Source of the DNA: Reticulitermes lucifugus
Lineage: Eukaryota > Arthropoda > Insecta > Blattodea > Rhinotermitidae
Length of the DNA: 64,000 nucleotides
Assembly (NCBI GenBank): GCA_026260175.1
Contig: JAKCWW010000965.1
Span: 8,652-72,651 of the forward strand
Direction of reading: 5' to 3'
The notes below the pieces were generated by a model. The model was not told the origin of the DNA, did not search any database, and worked only from the letters and a program-made list of their open reading frames with translations. Both the position numbers and the translations under genes were made by a program. Positions 52,699-63,610 of the stretch are shown piece by piece (within the stretch, counting starts at the first letter, position 1; every line of letters starts with the position of its first letter).

Positions 52699-53741
52699 TT
52701 ATGAACTGTAACGGTGTCCATTTCGTTTTCTTGCAGAATGCAGAGCCCCAGTAAATGATTCCTCTAAAGTACTCTGCCGACCTCGCCCTTCTTTCTTAGC
52801 TGCAGCATTTTTCTTTGTTGTTTGGGGTTTACTGGAGTTCCTCAGCTCATAGGCTCGTAAGGATCCTTTACTTCTGTCAACCCTTCTGTCAGCAACATCC
52901 CATTCACGCTGTAACCTGACAGCTAACTCAAAGTCTGCTTGCTCCTGCTTAATCAACATCTCAACTTGGGCTTGCTCTAGGGACAGCATCACAGAAGCAT
53001 CACTAATGACAGAAATATCATTATGCAAGCTGTCTTTATACTTCTCTGCAACATTTTCTTTCTTTTTTTCAAAAACAGCTGGCACTTCAGTTTTTGCATG
53101 CATATTGGGCAAGATGGCACTTTTAATGTGACTGCTAGTATTGTTATTGTAAACTTTCTTTATGTTATTTTGCAGAGTATGATGAGTGTTTCTACAGTGA
53201 TTAGGAGATGTTTTCTCCGTTGGATTTATACTAAGCTGGTTTATTTTTAAATTTACTCCCGAAGAGGAAGAAATCTCATGTCCTATCATAGCAGAGGCCT
53301 CATTCTGATACGTAACTTCAGTTGGAGTTTGGCTGCAAGATTCTGGTTGTACCCTTGTAACTCGGGCCACATCTGAATCACTGTAGTCCTGTTCGTCATC
53401 TGACTCATTCCTATTCGCCACCCTATCCACCAAACTGATTGCACAATTCTCATCCTCTTCAGAACCACCAAATCTCCGGTCATGACCTCCAATCTTCCCT
53501 TCCACTTCCATCAATGAATCAGCTTGATTATGTACAATTGTTATCACTTTCTTCCCTCTGCATTCTTCATCACTGTAAGATGTCAGTCCAGCCAATGTAA
53601 AATTTGATTTTTGCCCTTCCATAGAAACATCTCTGCATGCCTTCTTTCTAGGTGACTCTATATCTTCTGCAGTTTGTTTTTTCTCATTGCTGTTACTCCC
53701 CGGTTTCAGGGGATCTGTCTTTTGCCAGAAGAATCCTCGCC
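52699..53741 (-). CDS. RNF168: RNF168-like terminal exon: MIU2, LR motif and C-terminus
   Basis: A large last exon of 346 codons plus TAA. The acceptor is gtattcctacag and entry is phase 1. It opens RGFFWQKTDPLKPG, then a basic PRKKACRD (possible nuclear signal), a long polar region with acidic ESDDEQDYSDSD, the helix SLEQAQVEMLIK with MIU2 DFELAVRLQREWD (about 52,897-52,947), the LR motif LRAYELRNSSKP, a Lys/Ala-rich linker, RQSTLEESF, and a basic end. MIU2 plus LR motif is the module that targets RNF168 to ubiquitinated nucleosomes. The frame is unbroken, arguing for a functional gene. Confidence 0.9.
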
Positions 53742-56700
53742 CTGTAGGAATACAACAGCAATCAAATACATGTAATTATCCCACTACTCCATTAACAGAT
53801 CTGATTAGATGTAATTAGATTCCACAGATCTCATCTTTACAAATCCATCCCTCTGGCCAAATGCTGCAGAAATACACAGGGAAACTTGTGGAACATCCCT
53901 CTGGTGAGATTGCAGAAAAAGTACATATTAAGCAGCAACTAAAGAAAGGAGACTTACTCCAATGGAGTGCACACATTTTTTAGATGTTCTTGCTCCCTCA
54001 CCAACACCCCCCCCCCTCCACAAAGCATCAAAGATCATACCAGTGCCTTAACTGATTCAACAAGTAACCATCAAACACAGTCACATCAGCTTTTATTAGG
54101 TACCTCAGATCATGTTGCAGGGCCCCACATCATTAGCTACTGACGTTTTACATCAAGACCATATTTATGGTAAAAACTTATACTGCACCCCATACTAAAA
54201 TCGTTTCAAACTTCAAAATTTGTCCAGTAATAGGACCAGCATTAAAATGTTTGTACCCTTTCAGAAGTGTACTTCCTCATGTTCTGGCACAGATAGCACA
54301 TTATGCACAAGTTACATACTGAGATTCTGTACAAAATTTCATCATGAAAAAAACTGCAAAAAAAATCATGCCATTTATTGTTGGGAGCTCAACCACAAAC
54401 AGCAATTTATTAAATGTGGATGATTAATGTAAGGCGACAAATGTCAGTTTAGATTTGTGTTAATATGGTACATACATCCAACAGAACTCTGAAAAGTTAC
54501 CTCTAAATGCTGAAACTGGTGGATTTGTTTCTGAAGTCCTCAACACGCCCTTCAAATGTCTCATCTGTTCCACCTGCACCTTCATTAACTGCTGCCTACA
54601 TGATTTTCTATAAAGAAACACAAGTGCAAGCACATTCCATTACCTATAACAGTTCGTCTCAGGCAAACCTACATTACCTAAAGGTAAAACATATCAGAGT
54701 CTAGAGCTCATTTCCTTCATGTTATATTGGATTTCTTAAATGGTGTGGTGAAATAAGGTTTTGATCCTTCCATGTGCCACAAGTGGCAAGTGTATGGTGA
54801 CTAAATCCTGCTAGATTTTAATAAGTAAATGCTGATAACATTAAATATACTTTAATATTATTTTAAGACTGTTGCAGTGAAATTATGTTTTGTTCCTTCC
54901 ATATGCCACAAATGGCAAGTTAAGCACACATGATATACATGGTGACTACACACTGCTAAATTTTAATTACTGAATGCTGATAAAATTGGATGTATTTTAC
55001 TATCGTTCTAAGACAGTCACGGATTCACTGACAGAACTAAATTACCTGAAAAATAACAGAATCTACTTAAGGAAATGAATAACAACAGAGAATATAAAAT
55101 GAGGTCTTCTCAGACAATCAGCCATGTGAAGACCAAATAATGACTGTCTGCAATACTGCACTGTACTTACTCACTGTGAAAGCAACAAATCTGATAACAG
55201 AATAAAGGAATTAATGCAAAGCAGCTAGGTACATAAGTATGAAAGAATGAAGCAAATGAACCAGAAAGTCTACTGATCCTGTTTGAAAATTAATAACTGA
55301 TTGATGACAGATTTAAAATAAACTTATCTGCTGTTGTTGTGACTGTCAGCCCATTGAATGACAATTCTAATCATAATTTAAAAATTACATTTACAATTAG
55401 TCTTAACATACTATCCAGAGAGTGATTTTTTCCACACTCAGTGTAATGTTTAAACTGCCAAAGTCTAATTTATGAAAACAACAGAAAGGCACCAGACACA
55501 CATGCAATTAGCATGAAGGCAGGCAAAGACTTAATATTTAGCCTACATCTTATACCCCAGAAGTTATGACTGCACACAAGCCACACACAAGTCTGCTGTT
55601 TATGTTTTTTATTTAACAATACCTTCAACTACTAATATTACACAATGTCGGGGGTAAATAAGTAAAATATAAGCATGGGGCATTGGTGGAATGATACTGA
55701 CAGGAGAAAACTGAAGTCCTTGAAGAACACCATGTCCCAGTACTTTGTTCACCATAAATCCCACAGGTAGCCTGGGACTGAACCCGGATCACTGCAGTGA
55801 CTCTGGCAACCATTTGCCTGAACCATGACACAGCCACATATTCTTAAATAATGCACCATCTAAATTGGTACATAGTTACTGACACTGCAGAGGAGCCTAC
55901 TACCTCCATCTGCATGGTCTAACAAGTCTTGTTGGACTACTCAGACCCTGAAGATGGATACAGCAAGCTCGACCAAACCCTCTGTAAAAGTTGATAATCA
56001 AAAGGGCATCACATCACAGAATACTTGAATCTTCAACTTTCATTTTGTCATAAAACTCCTTGCACATCAAACCAAACTTCGAATTGGAGTTCAATGCGTC
56101 TCAAAACTGTGCATTCAAACATTCAATTCCTGTCATGTGACCAGATATTCACAACTGGGAACACATATTCTGCAGCAGCTGATGTTACAGTCAAACAGGA
56201 GACAAACTCAGTAACATGCTATGACTGTGCATGCAAGAGCATCATGTAATTATATTGGATGTAACAGCCAGATGTCAGTCAAGGCCATGGAGGTGCAAGC
56301 ATTCGAAGCAATAGCAATGGCCACAAGATTGGAAAGTTAGACCACTGCGGAGGTGTGAGATGAATTTTGGTTCCTACATGCACAAGGCAAAACACCGATC
56401 TAAATTCACAGGGGGCTTGTCACTGTATACTGGGAACACATGATGAGCAGAAAACAAGTGTCCACGTGGTGCAAAGCATTCCAAAACAGCAGAGTTGATT
56501 TCACTGATGAACCGCAAGCAGTAAGACCAAGAACGTCAACAATGGACAACAACATCCGTCTGTGGAAAGCCCTATCCATGACGACAGGTTCCCTTCCAAC
56601 AAAAAAGTTCAAAACAGGCAACTCTCTGCACCAAATGTGGCCACAATCTTCTGGAATGCCAAAGGCATCCTGTTGGTGGTCTTTCTCCACAGAGGTGAGA

Positions 56701-59700
56701 CAATCAGTGCAGCTTGTTACTGCAACACACTAGATAGCCTGAGAGATACTGTTTGGAGAAAAAGGCCAATAAATTTAACACACTTAAAATCAATGTAAAC
56801 ATGTATGTGAAGTTGAAGAGTAAATGTATTTGTGATCCACAGATGTGTGCACCTTGTTGGTTGCATTATTTGATGAAATCAAATTTATCAGTACTAAAAC
56901 TTTTACAACCAATAAGTGTGCACTGTTTATTTCTCCAACTAAACCACCAACCATTTAATGAGCATACCCCTGTAACCCAAAACAGTCACATCTACCAAGA
57001 ACAGCTCTACTGAGGCAAGTAATGTGAAGAAAGGAGAAACATTAACATATAGCTCCTGTTCCACAGTTCTATGTAACTTACACACACTGCATAAAAAGCA
57101 ACAACTTCTCCTCTGAACTCTCTAGCTTAAATGTTTCCAGCTTTTTCCAGTTCTATGAACAATATTTCAGCTTACTACAATTCTAATTCTGGTGCTAGTG
57201 TACACTTTTACTTGCCAAAACATTCCTTAAGGATATCTACAAAAATGCACTGTTGTTACACAAGGAAAGCAGACATGTTAAATATTATAAGACGGTATGG
57301 AAACAGGACTTGTCTTACTGAAACCACTAGCCAAAAGAAGTTAAGGTTTTACTGGGGACTGTTCCAAAGAAGTTTCAGAAGGAACTCAAAGAGGACTTGT
57401 ACTGCTGAAAATGGACATCCACAGATTTATGTTTTACTGTGGACTGTTCCAAAGAAGTTTCACTACAGCACCCATCCATTTACTTTTCCTGTTGTACCTG
57501 ACAAATGGTTCTGTTGTATTGGCTTCATCAAGTGACTCAAATAACATGCTCAAATTCTCTGGAACTGCTTTCATTACCATTGGAACAAGCACTCGGCCAT
57601 CTGAAACACAGAACAATTAACAAATTTAAAGAACAGATGGCAAAGTACTAATCAGTACAAACAAGGAGTTCCAAACAAAACTGAAAGCCTCCTGTACTGC
57701 TACATATATCTCTAGTCCTATACATCTATTAGCAATATTAAGCTCTATTTTGTTCTTCTGAAGAACGTATGCAATAAGTGCAGATTCCATATACATTCAA
57801 TTTGTCAGAATTAACCACAAAGTTTCACATCCTCGCCATGTTTGTAATGGGAGACTCACAAACAATATTTCACATGTTAAATATAGGAATGTTGATGATC
57901 TATCTCTGTACCGAATTTCATATATCAAGCTCCAATAGCTCATCAGTTACTGCCATCAAACCAAAGGCTAAAGTATATTTTCTCACAGTTCCTATCTTGT
58001 TTTACATTCTACAGAAATATTACCTCACAAAAAATTTTCGATCTCCATTACCACACATCACTTCAGTACCTCTGAGCAAGCAGGGCTTGCATCACAAGTT
58101 TATTCTAATGCCATATATTATTACTGATTGTAATAAAATAAGAAGTATGGCACTGGGGTGTCCTCCAATGGCATAATGTCCATACCTAGTTTCAGTCAAT
58201 TGATTCAAGAGGTGAAATCGAGGTCACACGCAGATAATATGGTTATCTCAAGGGCCAAATTCTTTACTTGGCTAGGAATGGATTTTATAAATTTTGTAAG
58301 ACATACAGTTCACACTAACAGTAAAACTTCTAATATACCACTTAAAATATACAGCTCTGAGGTCAACATTTTACCACAAACAGAATGAAAGTTTGCAGCT
58401 ACTTGTCATTTATACATGTCTATCTGTATTTCTGCCATGAAATTATAGTTGTGGTGTTACTGTTGGTCTGACCTGTACATGCTAATCTCACAACATAAAA
58501 GCAATACTTTGAGAATTATTTTACATATCTTTGTCAGAGGAAACATGGAGTGCAACCAATGCCTAACATAGCATCATACACAGCTTTGTGAGTGCAAACA
58601 TTCAGAGTGAAACCCATGTCTAATGCAGCATCTTACACAGCTTCGAGAGCAGAAATATTAGGAGTGAGACCAATGTCCAATGTAGCATCTTATACAGCTT
58701 CGTGAGCAGAAATAATAGGAGTGATACCAATGTCCAATGTAGCATATTACACAGCTTTGTTAGCAGAAATATTAGGAGTGAGACCAATGTCTAATGTAGC
58801 GTCTTTCACATGTCTGTGGCTAGAAACACTGTGCATGAGACCAATGCCTCAAGTTACAGCAGTCACTTCTATAAGCCAAAGAATAGAAGCTTGCTCACCA
58901 GATAATTTTTTGGGTGGAGTCCGGGGTACACTCTTAATAGGCTTGAAATGATGCATTTCCTGATTAATGCTGTCATGGCTGCCTGTACTCATACTGCTGG
59001 TGCAATGGACTCTCTCCAGTTCTGTAACTGTGTTGTAAAATAAGCAGTACTGCATAAGTTTCATACAGTATTAACTTGGCTGAGGATATTTAGCTTTATA
59101 TATACACCTCTGTATCTTCATTACATTGTGCCATCATAGAGTATGTATGTTTGGGGAATTCGGTAAAAATCATGTACAATCATGGGCAACTTATCTTGTG
59201 CCTCAATATAAAACCATCTTCCATAAAATTTAACAAAGGTGAGTCACTAGAACATATCATTTACATATTATGTATATAATCTCACTTCTTTAAAGCAGAA
59301 CTCCACGGCTATTCACCAAAAAAAGCCGCTGTAAACTAGATCATGTGTTCTGCTTTAAACCCAAAAGGGATTCTGTTACTTTTAGAATAACATCAATGCA
59401 AACACTGACAGCTAAACTCCCCCTTCATATTCTGAGGATTTCATTGCAATCTAAATCTATATAATGGATAAGTCTCACAATTATATGAGCACATGTAAAA
59501 AAAAAAGTTAGGCAGTAGCAAGAACAACGGAGTACACTTGTTATGACATGGCAAGAAGAAAACATGTTACAGCAATTCAATTATCACATTTCCCACATAT
59601 ACTACTTCCAGTTTATAAGAGTCTAATTTGTGAAGAAACTGAGTCCAAGTTACACTCTGGAAAAGCTTGCTACCATTAAATTCAACATCTTGTTTACCCC

Positions 59701-61815
59701 TGTCTCTTCTCTAAAACCCTACAGATTAAAATACACTACTCGTAAACCACAACTTTATGCCATTTTACATGAATGTCAAATTTCTCCCTCACCCTAAAGG
59801 AAAGATGACAGAATAAAAGTTTTTCAAATATGTCATTTTTGTATCACGCAATAATGCAAGGGTCCACAAATTTTCCAAAAATCTAGGAGCCACACCAAAT
59901 TTCTTATGCCCCGAAAGGATGACATGAAGCAATTTTCACACCAAAGACCCAAAACATTAGACACCACCATATAAAATTTAATTGCCCTGGTGACCTTGCA
60001 CCCAAGATTTGCATACCCCTGCATTAACTTTCAATTTGATGAAGTCTTTTTAAACCATCAAAGTACATTCATTTGTTTGCATATGTTAATTTTAATTGCA
60101 TTATATCTTCCTCCAAAATGTTCAAACCAACACAATCATCCTCAGGGAGGTCATCCAGTAACAACAAAGTTGGAAACAATAAAAGGTTTTACGTTACATA
60201 CCTTACAGAACTAACATTTAATATATGATAAATGTTAGTTCTGTAAGATACATAATGTAAAACCTTTGACTGTTTCCATGTTTGATGTTAATGAATAAAT
60301 GATGATCTTAAGGATCAAAACATGTAGGAGGAAAATATAAAGTAAATAAAATAAACATGCAACAAAAAAATGGAATGGATGCTATGAGACAGGAAAGAAG
60401 AAAAAATTGCATAATGAAATTCATAACCTGTACTTTTCACATAACATCATTATGGTGATCAATCACAGTGGATAAGGTTGGTGCAACATGTATTACTCAT
60501 AGGATAAGATATGAGAACATATGGAAATTTCATTACATGCTACAGTGAAATTCACACAGGCTCCTCTGGTTTTGAGTATTTCGTATACCCAGCATTATTC
60601 TATATTGAGATAACTCGTGCAGAGAAAGTTTCATCACATATATACACACACACAGAACATCCCATACCTGGTCCAGGTTGAAGTACCGATACCAGACTTA
60701 CCATTGCAGCCACTGTCTGAGGCAGTCAGAAATTTGCCACTTGAAACTGACTTATTCTTCTGTGAAATTATATATAAATCCATGGGTCCCTTTATTTGTG
60801 TCCCTACACTACCTTGGGCTCGATTTTTGTTCTCTTTGTTATCCATTCCAACATGCAGGCCACTAATCTCCCTTTTAACAGTCAAACCATTACCACTAGA
60901 ACTCTGAAATGAACATACACAAATTATGAATCCAGCAGTAAAGCCCCAAATTACATACACAGACATGATATTTCATTTCCAGATTACACATTTCACAAAA
61001 AGGAGTGTTATTTTAAATATGCCACAATAATGGTTCAGAGAGGGCAACGAACATCAGTGTTCATTCCACACAAGCCCCCCTCCATTCAAATACAGTCCCA
61101 GTAAAAGTGATTACTGTGGGGGCTGGTGGGGAGGGACAGGATGAACAAACCTCTTCATGGTGATTCCTTGTTTAGACGAAGAGATCTTTGTTCAGCAGTG
61201 TTGTGGTCAGAAGCCTCCCCACATGGGAGGTTAGGCTCTCAAACATGGGAAAGTAACTGATCAGATGGGGCAATCAAGAGACTTCGGGCTCCATAATATT
61301 GAAGGAGCTGACATCCCAGTTAAGACAATGTCAAGCAGATAAAGTCTGCTCAATATATCTGTGACGTGTGCCCATTATGTAAAATACTTATGTGCAAATG
61401 TTTGTACATCTGACAGCTATTATTTGCTCACTACAGCCATGCCCTTGTTATACCCATGCTTGTTATAACCAAGGTTGACAGTATTTCCATGACTCAGGAA
61501 AAATACAAGAAAATTCAACCCAAGTTTATTAAAAAGCAAAAGGGCTTACAGCTTCCTTATGACTTCTGAAATACTTGAATTTCTCATCATGCAGTGAAAG
61601 AAGTAAAACTCGTGTTAGAGGAGTCTTTAATGAAGAGCAAAGGCTCAAACAATTATGTTCATTTTTGGCTTTAATGTACAGAAGTACCCCAACAAAAAGA
61701 AATTAACAGTAACCTGTGACGACTGTCCTTGCAGTTCTCTTGCAATCTGTTCATCAGCTGTCGTCTGGTCCAACAGCTGCTGTCTTGCAGCGAAGTAATG
61801 TCTTTCCTCTTCTTC
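52699..61815 (-). CDS. RNF168: RNF168-like E3 ubiquitin ligase, C-terminal ~530 aa (5 exons; 5' end outside window)
   Basis: RNF168 ubiquitinates H2A/H2AX in chromatin at DNA double-strand breaks downstream of RNF8, recruiting 53BP1 and BRCA1-linked factors. Proposed exons: 61,815-61,714; 60,903-60,702; 59,027-58,899; 57,600-57,484; 53,741-52,699. The lengths sum to 531 codons with stop TAA at 52,699-52,701. Domains in order: an E-rich helix and UMI/MIU1-like motif TADEQIARELQ (human EQLKSDEELARKL); a 'GPMDLYIISQKN' block resembling human 'GDIQKYLTPK'; a low-complexity Ser/Lys/Asn middle with basic PRKKACR; an acidic patch ESDDEQDYSDSD; MIU2 EQADFELAVRLQREWD (human EEQDRLLALQLQKEVD); LR motif GSLRAYELRNSSKP (human GSPDEYHLRATSSPP); and tail RQSTLEESF (human QKSVFQMF). 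Human comparisons are from memory. The RING exon must lie beyond 64,000. RNF169 is the main alternative, but the paired MIU1/MIU2 favours RNF168. Confidence 0.85.
54749..55020. repeat. ~135-bp tandem duplication, diverged
   Basis: Two copies meet near 54,878. Shared words: 'ccttccatgtgccacaagtg' versus 'ccttccatatgccacaaatg', 'atggtgacta', 'ctgctagattttaat' versus 'ctgctaaattttaat', and 'gaatgctgataa'. The second copy has a short insertion. Intronic, non-coding. Confidence 0.8.
55660..55855 (-). repeat. tRNA-derived SINE, intronic
   Basis: The minus strand starts 'tcatggttcaggcaaatggt' (A-box-like), with B box GGGTTCAGTCCCAGG ~45 bases on and a body including 'gtgggatttatggtgaac'. It lies in the same orientation as the host gene. 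Confidence 0.6.
55862..56040. repeat. inverted pair of hairpin modules
   Basis: The left part ('tagttactgacactgcagag', 'ctacctccatctgcatgg') matches the complement-orientation module at 8.7 kb. The right part on plus begins CTGAAGATGG and its translation resembles the family's ETSVxxYxTTR segment. The two face outward from 55,920-55,945. Confidence 0.45.
56320..56790 (+). mobile_element. mariner (Tc1/mariner) transposase relic, internally deleted
   Basis: One plus frame from 56,440 reads MSRKQVSTWCKAFQNSRVDF, then TDEPQAVRPRTST, the N-terminal helix-turn-helix part of mariner transposases (pattern MSRxQVxxWxxxF...D..RSGRPST). After a frame change, a second frame reads IFWNAKGILLVVFLHRGETI, then YCNTLDSLRDTVWRKR, the segment around the second catalytic Asp (usual FWDAEGVLLVDFLPRG). 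Asp is replaced by Asn in FWN. The part between, including the first catalytic Asp, is deleted, so the element is dead. Terminal repeats were not identified. It is antisense to the host gene. Confidence 0.88.
57300..57470. repeat. ~90-bp tandem duplication
   Basis: 'aggacttgtcttactgaaa' and 'ggactgttccaaagaagttt' recur as 'aggacttgtactgctgaaa' and 'ggactgttccaaagaagttt' about 90 bases on. It abuts the exon ending at 57,484. Confidence 0.75.
57484..57600 (-). CDS. RNF168: RNF168-like exon (hydrophobic VLVPMVMKAVPENLS)
   Basis: A good acceptor (gttctgtgtttcag) and phase 1 entry complete an Asp codon (LS-D-GRVLVP). Reads GRVLVPMVMKAVPENLSMLF, then ESLDEANTTEPFVRYNRK. Donor AAA|GTAAAT at 57,484 leaves phase 1 and joins the last exon in frame. 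The nearer CAG|GTACAA at 57,498 leaves phase 2 and would not. No domain recognised in this segment. Confidence 0.7.
58552..58856. repeat. 57-bp minisatellite, ~5 units
   Basis: Units begin 'accaatgtccaatgtagcat' and contain 'acagcttcgtgagcagaaa' and 'taggagtgaga', with starts near 58,554, 58,612, 58,669, 58,726 and 58,783 and a partial sixth at 58,840. The end lies ~45 bases from the splice donor at 58,899. The period is a multiple of three, but the frames do not stay open across the whole array. Confidence 0.88.
58899..59027 (-). CDS. RNF168: RNF168-like exon (FKPIKSVPRTPPKKLS)
   Basis: It enters at phase 1. Two tandem acceptors six bases apart (AG ending at 59,028 or 59,022) would include or skip two residues without changing frame. 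It encodes ELERVHCTSSMSTG ... HHFKPIKSVPRTPPKKLS and leaves at phase 1 through CTG|GTGAGC. The PRTPPKK stretch looks like a proline-directed kinase site plus basic patch. A 57-bp intronic minisatellite ends about 45 bases downstream of the donor. Confidence 0.75.
59857..60021. mobile_element. hAT-like MITE
   Basis: Ends CAAGGGTCCACAAATTTTCC and, on the other strand, CAGGGGTATGCAAATCTTGG: imperfect terminal inverted repeats starting CARGGGT, as in hAT elements. The flanks CAATAATG and CATTAACT may be a decayed 8-bp target duplication (5 of 8 match). The interior has no transposase. It matches 63,611-63,770 in inverted orientation. Confidence 0.6.
60101..60340. repeat. ~240-bp inverted repeat (foldback)
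   Basis: Arms run from 'ttatatcttcctcc' inward to 'cagaactaacattta', meeting at 'atatatgat', with the complementary arm to ~60,340. The inner ~50 bases pair almost perfectly; the outer parts carry diverged CTGAGGAT / GATGATC modules. Intronic, so it would form a hairpin in the pre-mRNA. Confidence 0.82.
60702..60903 (-). CDS. RNF168: RNF168-like exon (Ser/Lys-rich, LYIISQKN block)
   Basis: It enters at phase 0 after the acceptor ttcatttcag and reads SSSGNGLTVKREISGL ... GPMDLYIISQKNKSV ... TASDSGCN, leaving at phase 1 through a consensus donor ATG|GTAAGT. A second donor CAG|GTATGG at 60,668 would extend it by 34 bases but leaves phase 2, which fits neither acceptor of the next exon. The LYIISQKN block aligns with the human segment after MIU1. 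Confidence 0.75.
60904..61713 (-). other. RNF168-like intron, 0.8 kb
   Basis: No repeat or extra exon recognised. A G-rich patch lies at ~61,105-61,140. Confidence 0.6.
61714..61815 (-). CDS. RNF168: RNF168-like exon: charged helix and first ubiquitin-binding motif
   Basis: 34 codons, phase 0 at both ends. Reads EEEERHYFAARQQLL, then DQTTADEQIARELQ, then GQSSQ. The A-R-x-L core with preceding D-E-Q corresponds to the UMI/MIU1 region of RNF168, which binds ubiquitin conjugates made at breaks. The acceptor is ...ttgaag before 61,815 (weak pyrimidine tract) and the donor CAG|GTTACT is non-ideal at +3. The phase match to the next exon supports both. Confidence 0.8.
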
Positions 61816-62184
61816 CTTCAATGTTCAAAGAAATCAACCATTAATAAAATAATATCTATTATCTTGAAGAAAATGATCCAATCTGCAGATTTAGAGTGTG
61901 ACTTTCTCACTTATATAATGCCATATAGTCTTGTTGGCAGCTACCAATGCTTGGAGGACCCTGCTGCTACTTCTTCATCACAGTAAAAGTGCAAATTAAT
62001 TACTCTGATTTTAAAGATTATGGTTCATCTTCTCTGGAGTAAAAGGATTAAATTATTATCAGAAGCATGATTAGAATCATTACAAATTCTAGAAATAGAA
62101 ATTCCTGTAGAGAACTATTTACGACAATAAAAATTCTTCCACTTCTATCTCAATATATCTTTTCTTTATTATGTTTTGTTGTCA

Positions 62185-62885
62185 AGAACATGGGTCAATA
62201 TAAGGTTACTCTGGATATTCATGGTAGGAATACTAGATAAAGTTCCAATCTTCATCAAACTACATCTAACTTGTCACTTTATCAAAGAGGTACCTACTAT
62301 ATGGGCATTAAGATTTTCAAAAGCCTTCCTTCTTACATAAAAAATTTATCTCATAATAGTAAACAGTTCAAATTGGTTTTAAAGAATTTTCTACATTTGA
62401 ATTCTTTTTATAGACTCGATGAGTATTTTAATTGCAATAGTGTGTAATATCTTGGTTGTTTATATATTTATTTCCTTTATAATTAATACATATGTACATT
62501 CTTTTTATGTGCATTATGCCTATTTTTATTATATTGTTATTACTATTTTATGAATATGGATTGGAGTTAATGTATTAATTATCTGTCTATTGCATATAAT
62601 ATAAGCTATTTTAATTTATTCATCACATTTATGGAGGTTTGTCTATCAGCTAGTTTGCAGTTCATATTTTAATATATCTATACAGCTTTATTTTATTAAT
62701 GTATTTATATTATTGTATCTTTTTCTACTGATGTGCTTCTTAACTGACATCTTTTGTCTCTTTTGTTTTTCTAAAGTATATTATATATTTGTTTATGTTC
62801 TTTTAACCAATTCTATAACCCATGGTCTCTAATGTGACCTTTAGTGGATCAATGAATGTGAATGTAAATAAATAAAAAATAAAGA
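62185..62885 (+). mobile_element. 5'-truncated LINE: ORF2 C-terminus and 3' UTR
   Basis: The plus strand reads SSNLHQTTSNLSLYQRGTYY, then MGIKIFKSLPSYIKNLSHNS, then KQFKLVLKNFLHLNSFY and RLDEYFNCNSV before a stop at ~62,445. This is the typical C-terminal end of an insect jockey-like non-LTR reverse transcriptase ORF. The AT-rich 3' UTR ends in 'tgaatgtaaataaataaaaa' at ~62,885, the usual simple tail. One stop interrupts the start of the fragment. It is antisense to the host gene and relatively well preserved. Confidence 0.85.
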
Positions 62886-63610
62886 ACTTCTGACAGTCTG
62901 GTCTTACACAGACGTACATTGCTATAGGAACTCACTACAGTACACAGCAAAAAGCAATTTATATAATAACTGGTATGAAATAATTAAATTACAATATCAA
63001 CAACAGGGAAAATACCATTCAAGAATTAAAATTACAAAATGACATAAAAATCAGTTCTGCTGGATACATTATATATTACAAGATGGTTTTCATCTTCAAA
63101 GAGAATCATGAATTGCTCCACAAATTGGCCAATGAAACTGCACTTAAATACATTACCTCTCGATTCAGTGACCATATAATGACTTATAAAAATACTATAT
63201 CATTAGTAAAAGTGTCGAAGTTGTTGTCCTGGCTTATCTTAAAACAAACTGTACTTCAATCATGAAAGGGCTGATTTACTATGGCAATCTTATGAATATA
63301 TTATGTGAGGTGAATCTTTTAAGAGGTACTTTCATGAAGCAAACCTAAAAGAGGAGTACCCAACTGTTTTGCTACATGCATGCTCATAAAATACGAGTAT
63401 CTCATTGTGCACATACATTAATCAGTGTTCTGTTATTTGCTGCCATGGCCCTGCATAATGACCAGCTGATGCAGCCAATGCATGGAATCAACCTAAAAAC
63501 AGTTATGGTTTTACAAAATGAAAAGTGAAACTAGTATTTTTCATATAGGTCTCAAGAGTTCAAGCCTTCTAAGACAATACTAACCCAAGGGAACTGTTGA
63601 AAGAATATAG

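Larger units (their letters stand above)
53742..57483 (-). other. RNF168-like intron, 3.7 kb, repeat-rich
   Basis: Holds a C run at ~54,007-54,016, a ~135-bp tandem duplication (54.75-55.02 kb), a SINE, an inverted pair of hairpin modules, a mariner relic and a ~90-bp tandem duplication (57.3-57.47 kb). No further coding exon is needed by phase. Confidence 0.65.
59028..60701 (-). other. RNF168-like intron with MITE and large inverted repeat
   Basis: Contains a hAT-like MITE (59.86-60.02 kb) and a 240-bp inverted repeat (60.1-60.34 kb). Nothing else recognised. Confidence 0.6.

Noticed and set aside
53286-53492. 68-codon minus-strand frame inside the terminal exon
   Set aside because: Out-of-frame shadow of the RNF168-like coding sequence.
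60634-60966. 110-codon minus frame read as one ORF starting MSVYVIWGF
   Set aside because: Its first ~18 residues are intron before a clear acceptor (ttcatttcag) and its last residues run past the splice donors.
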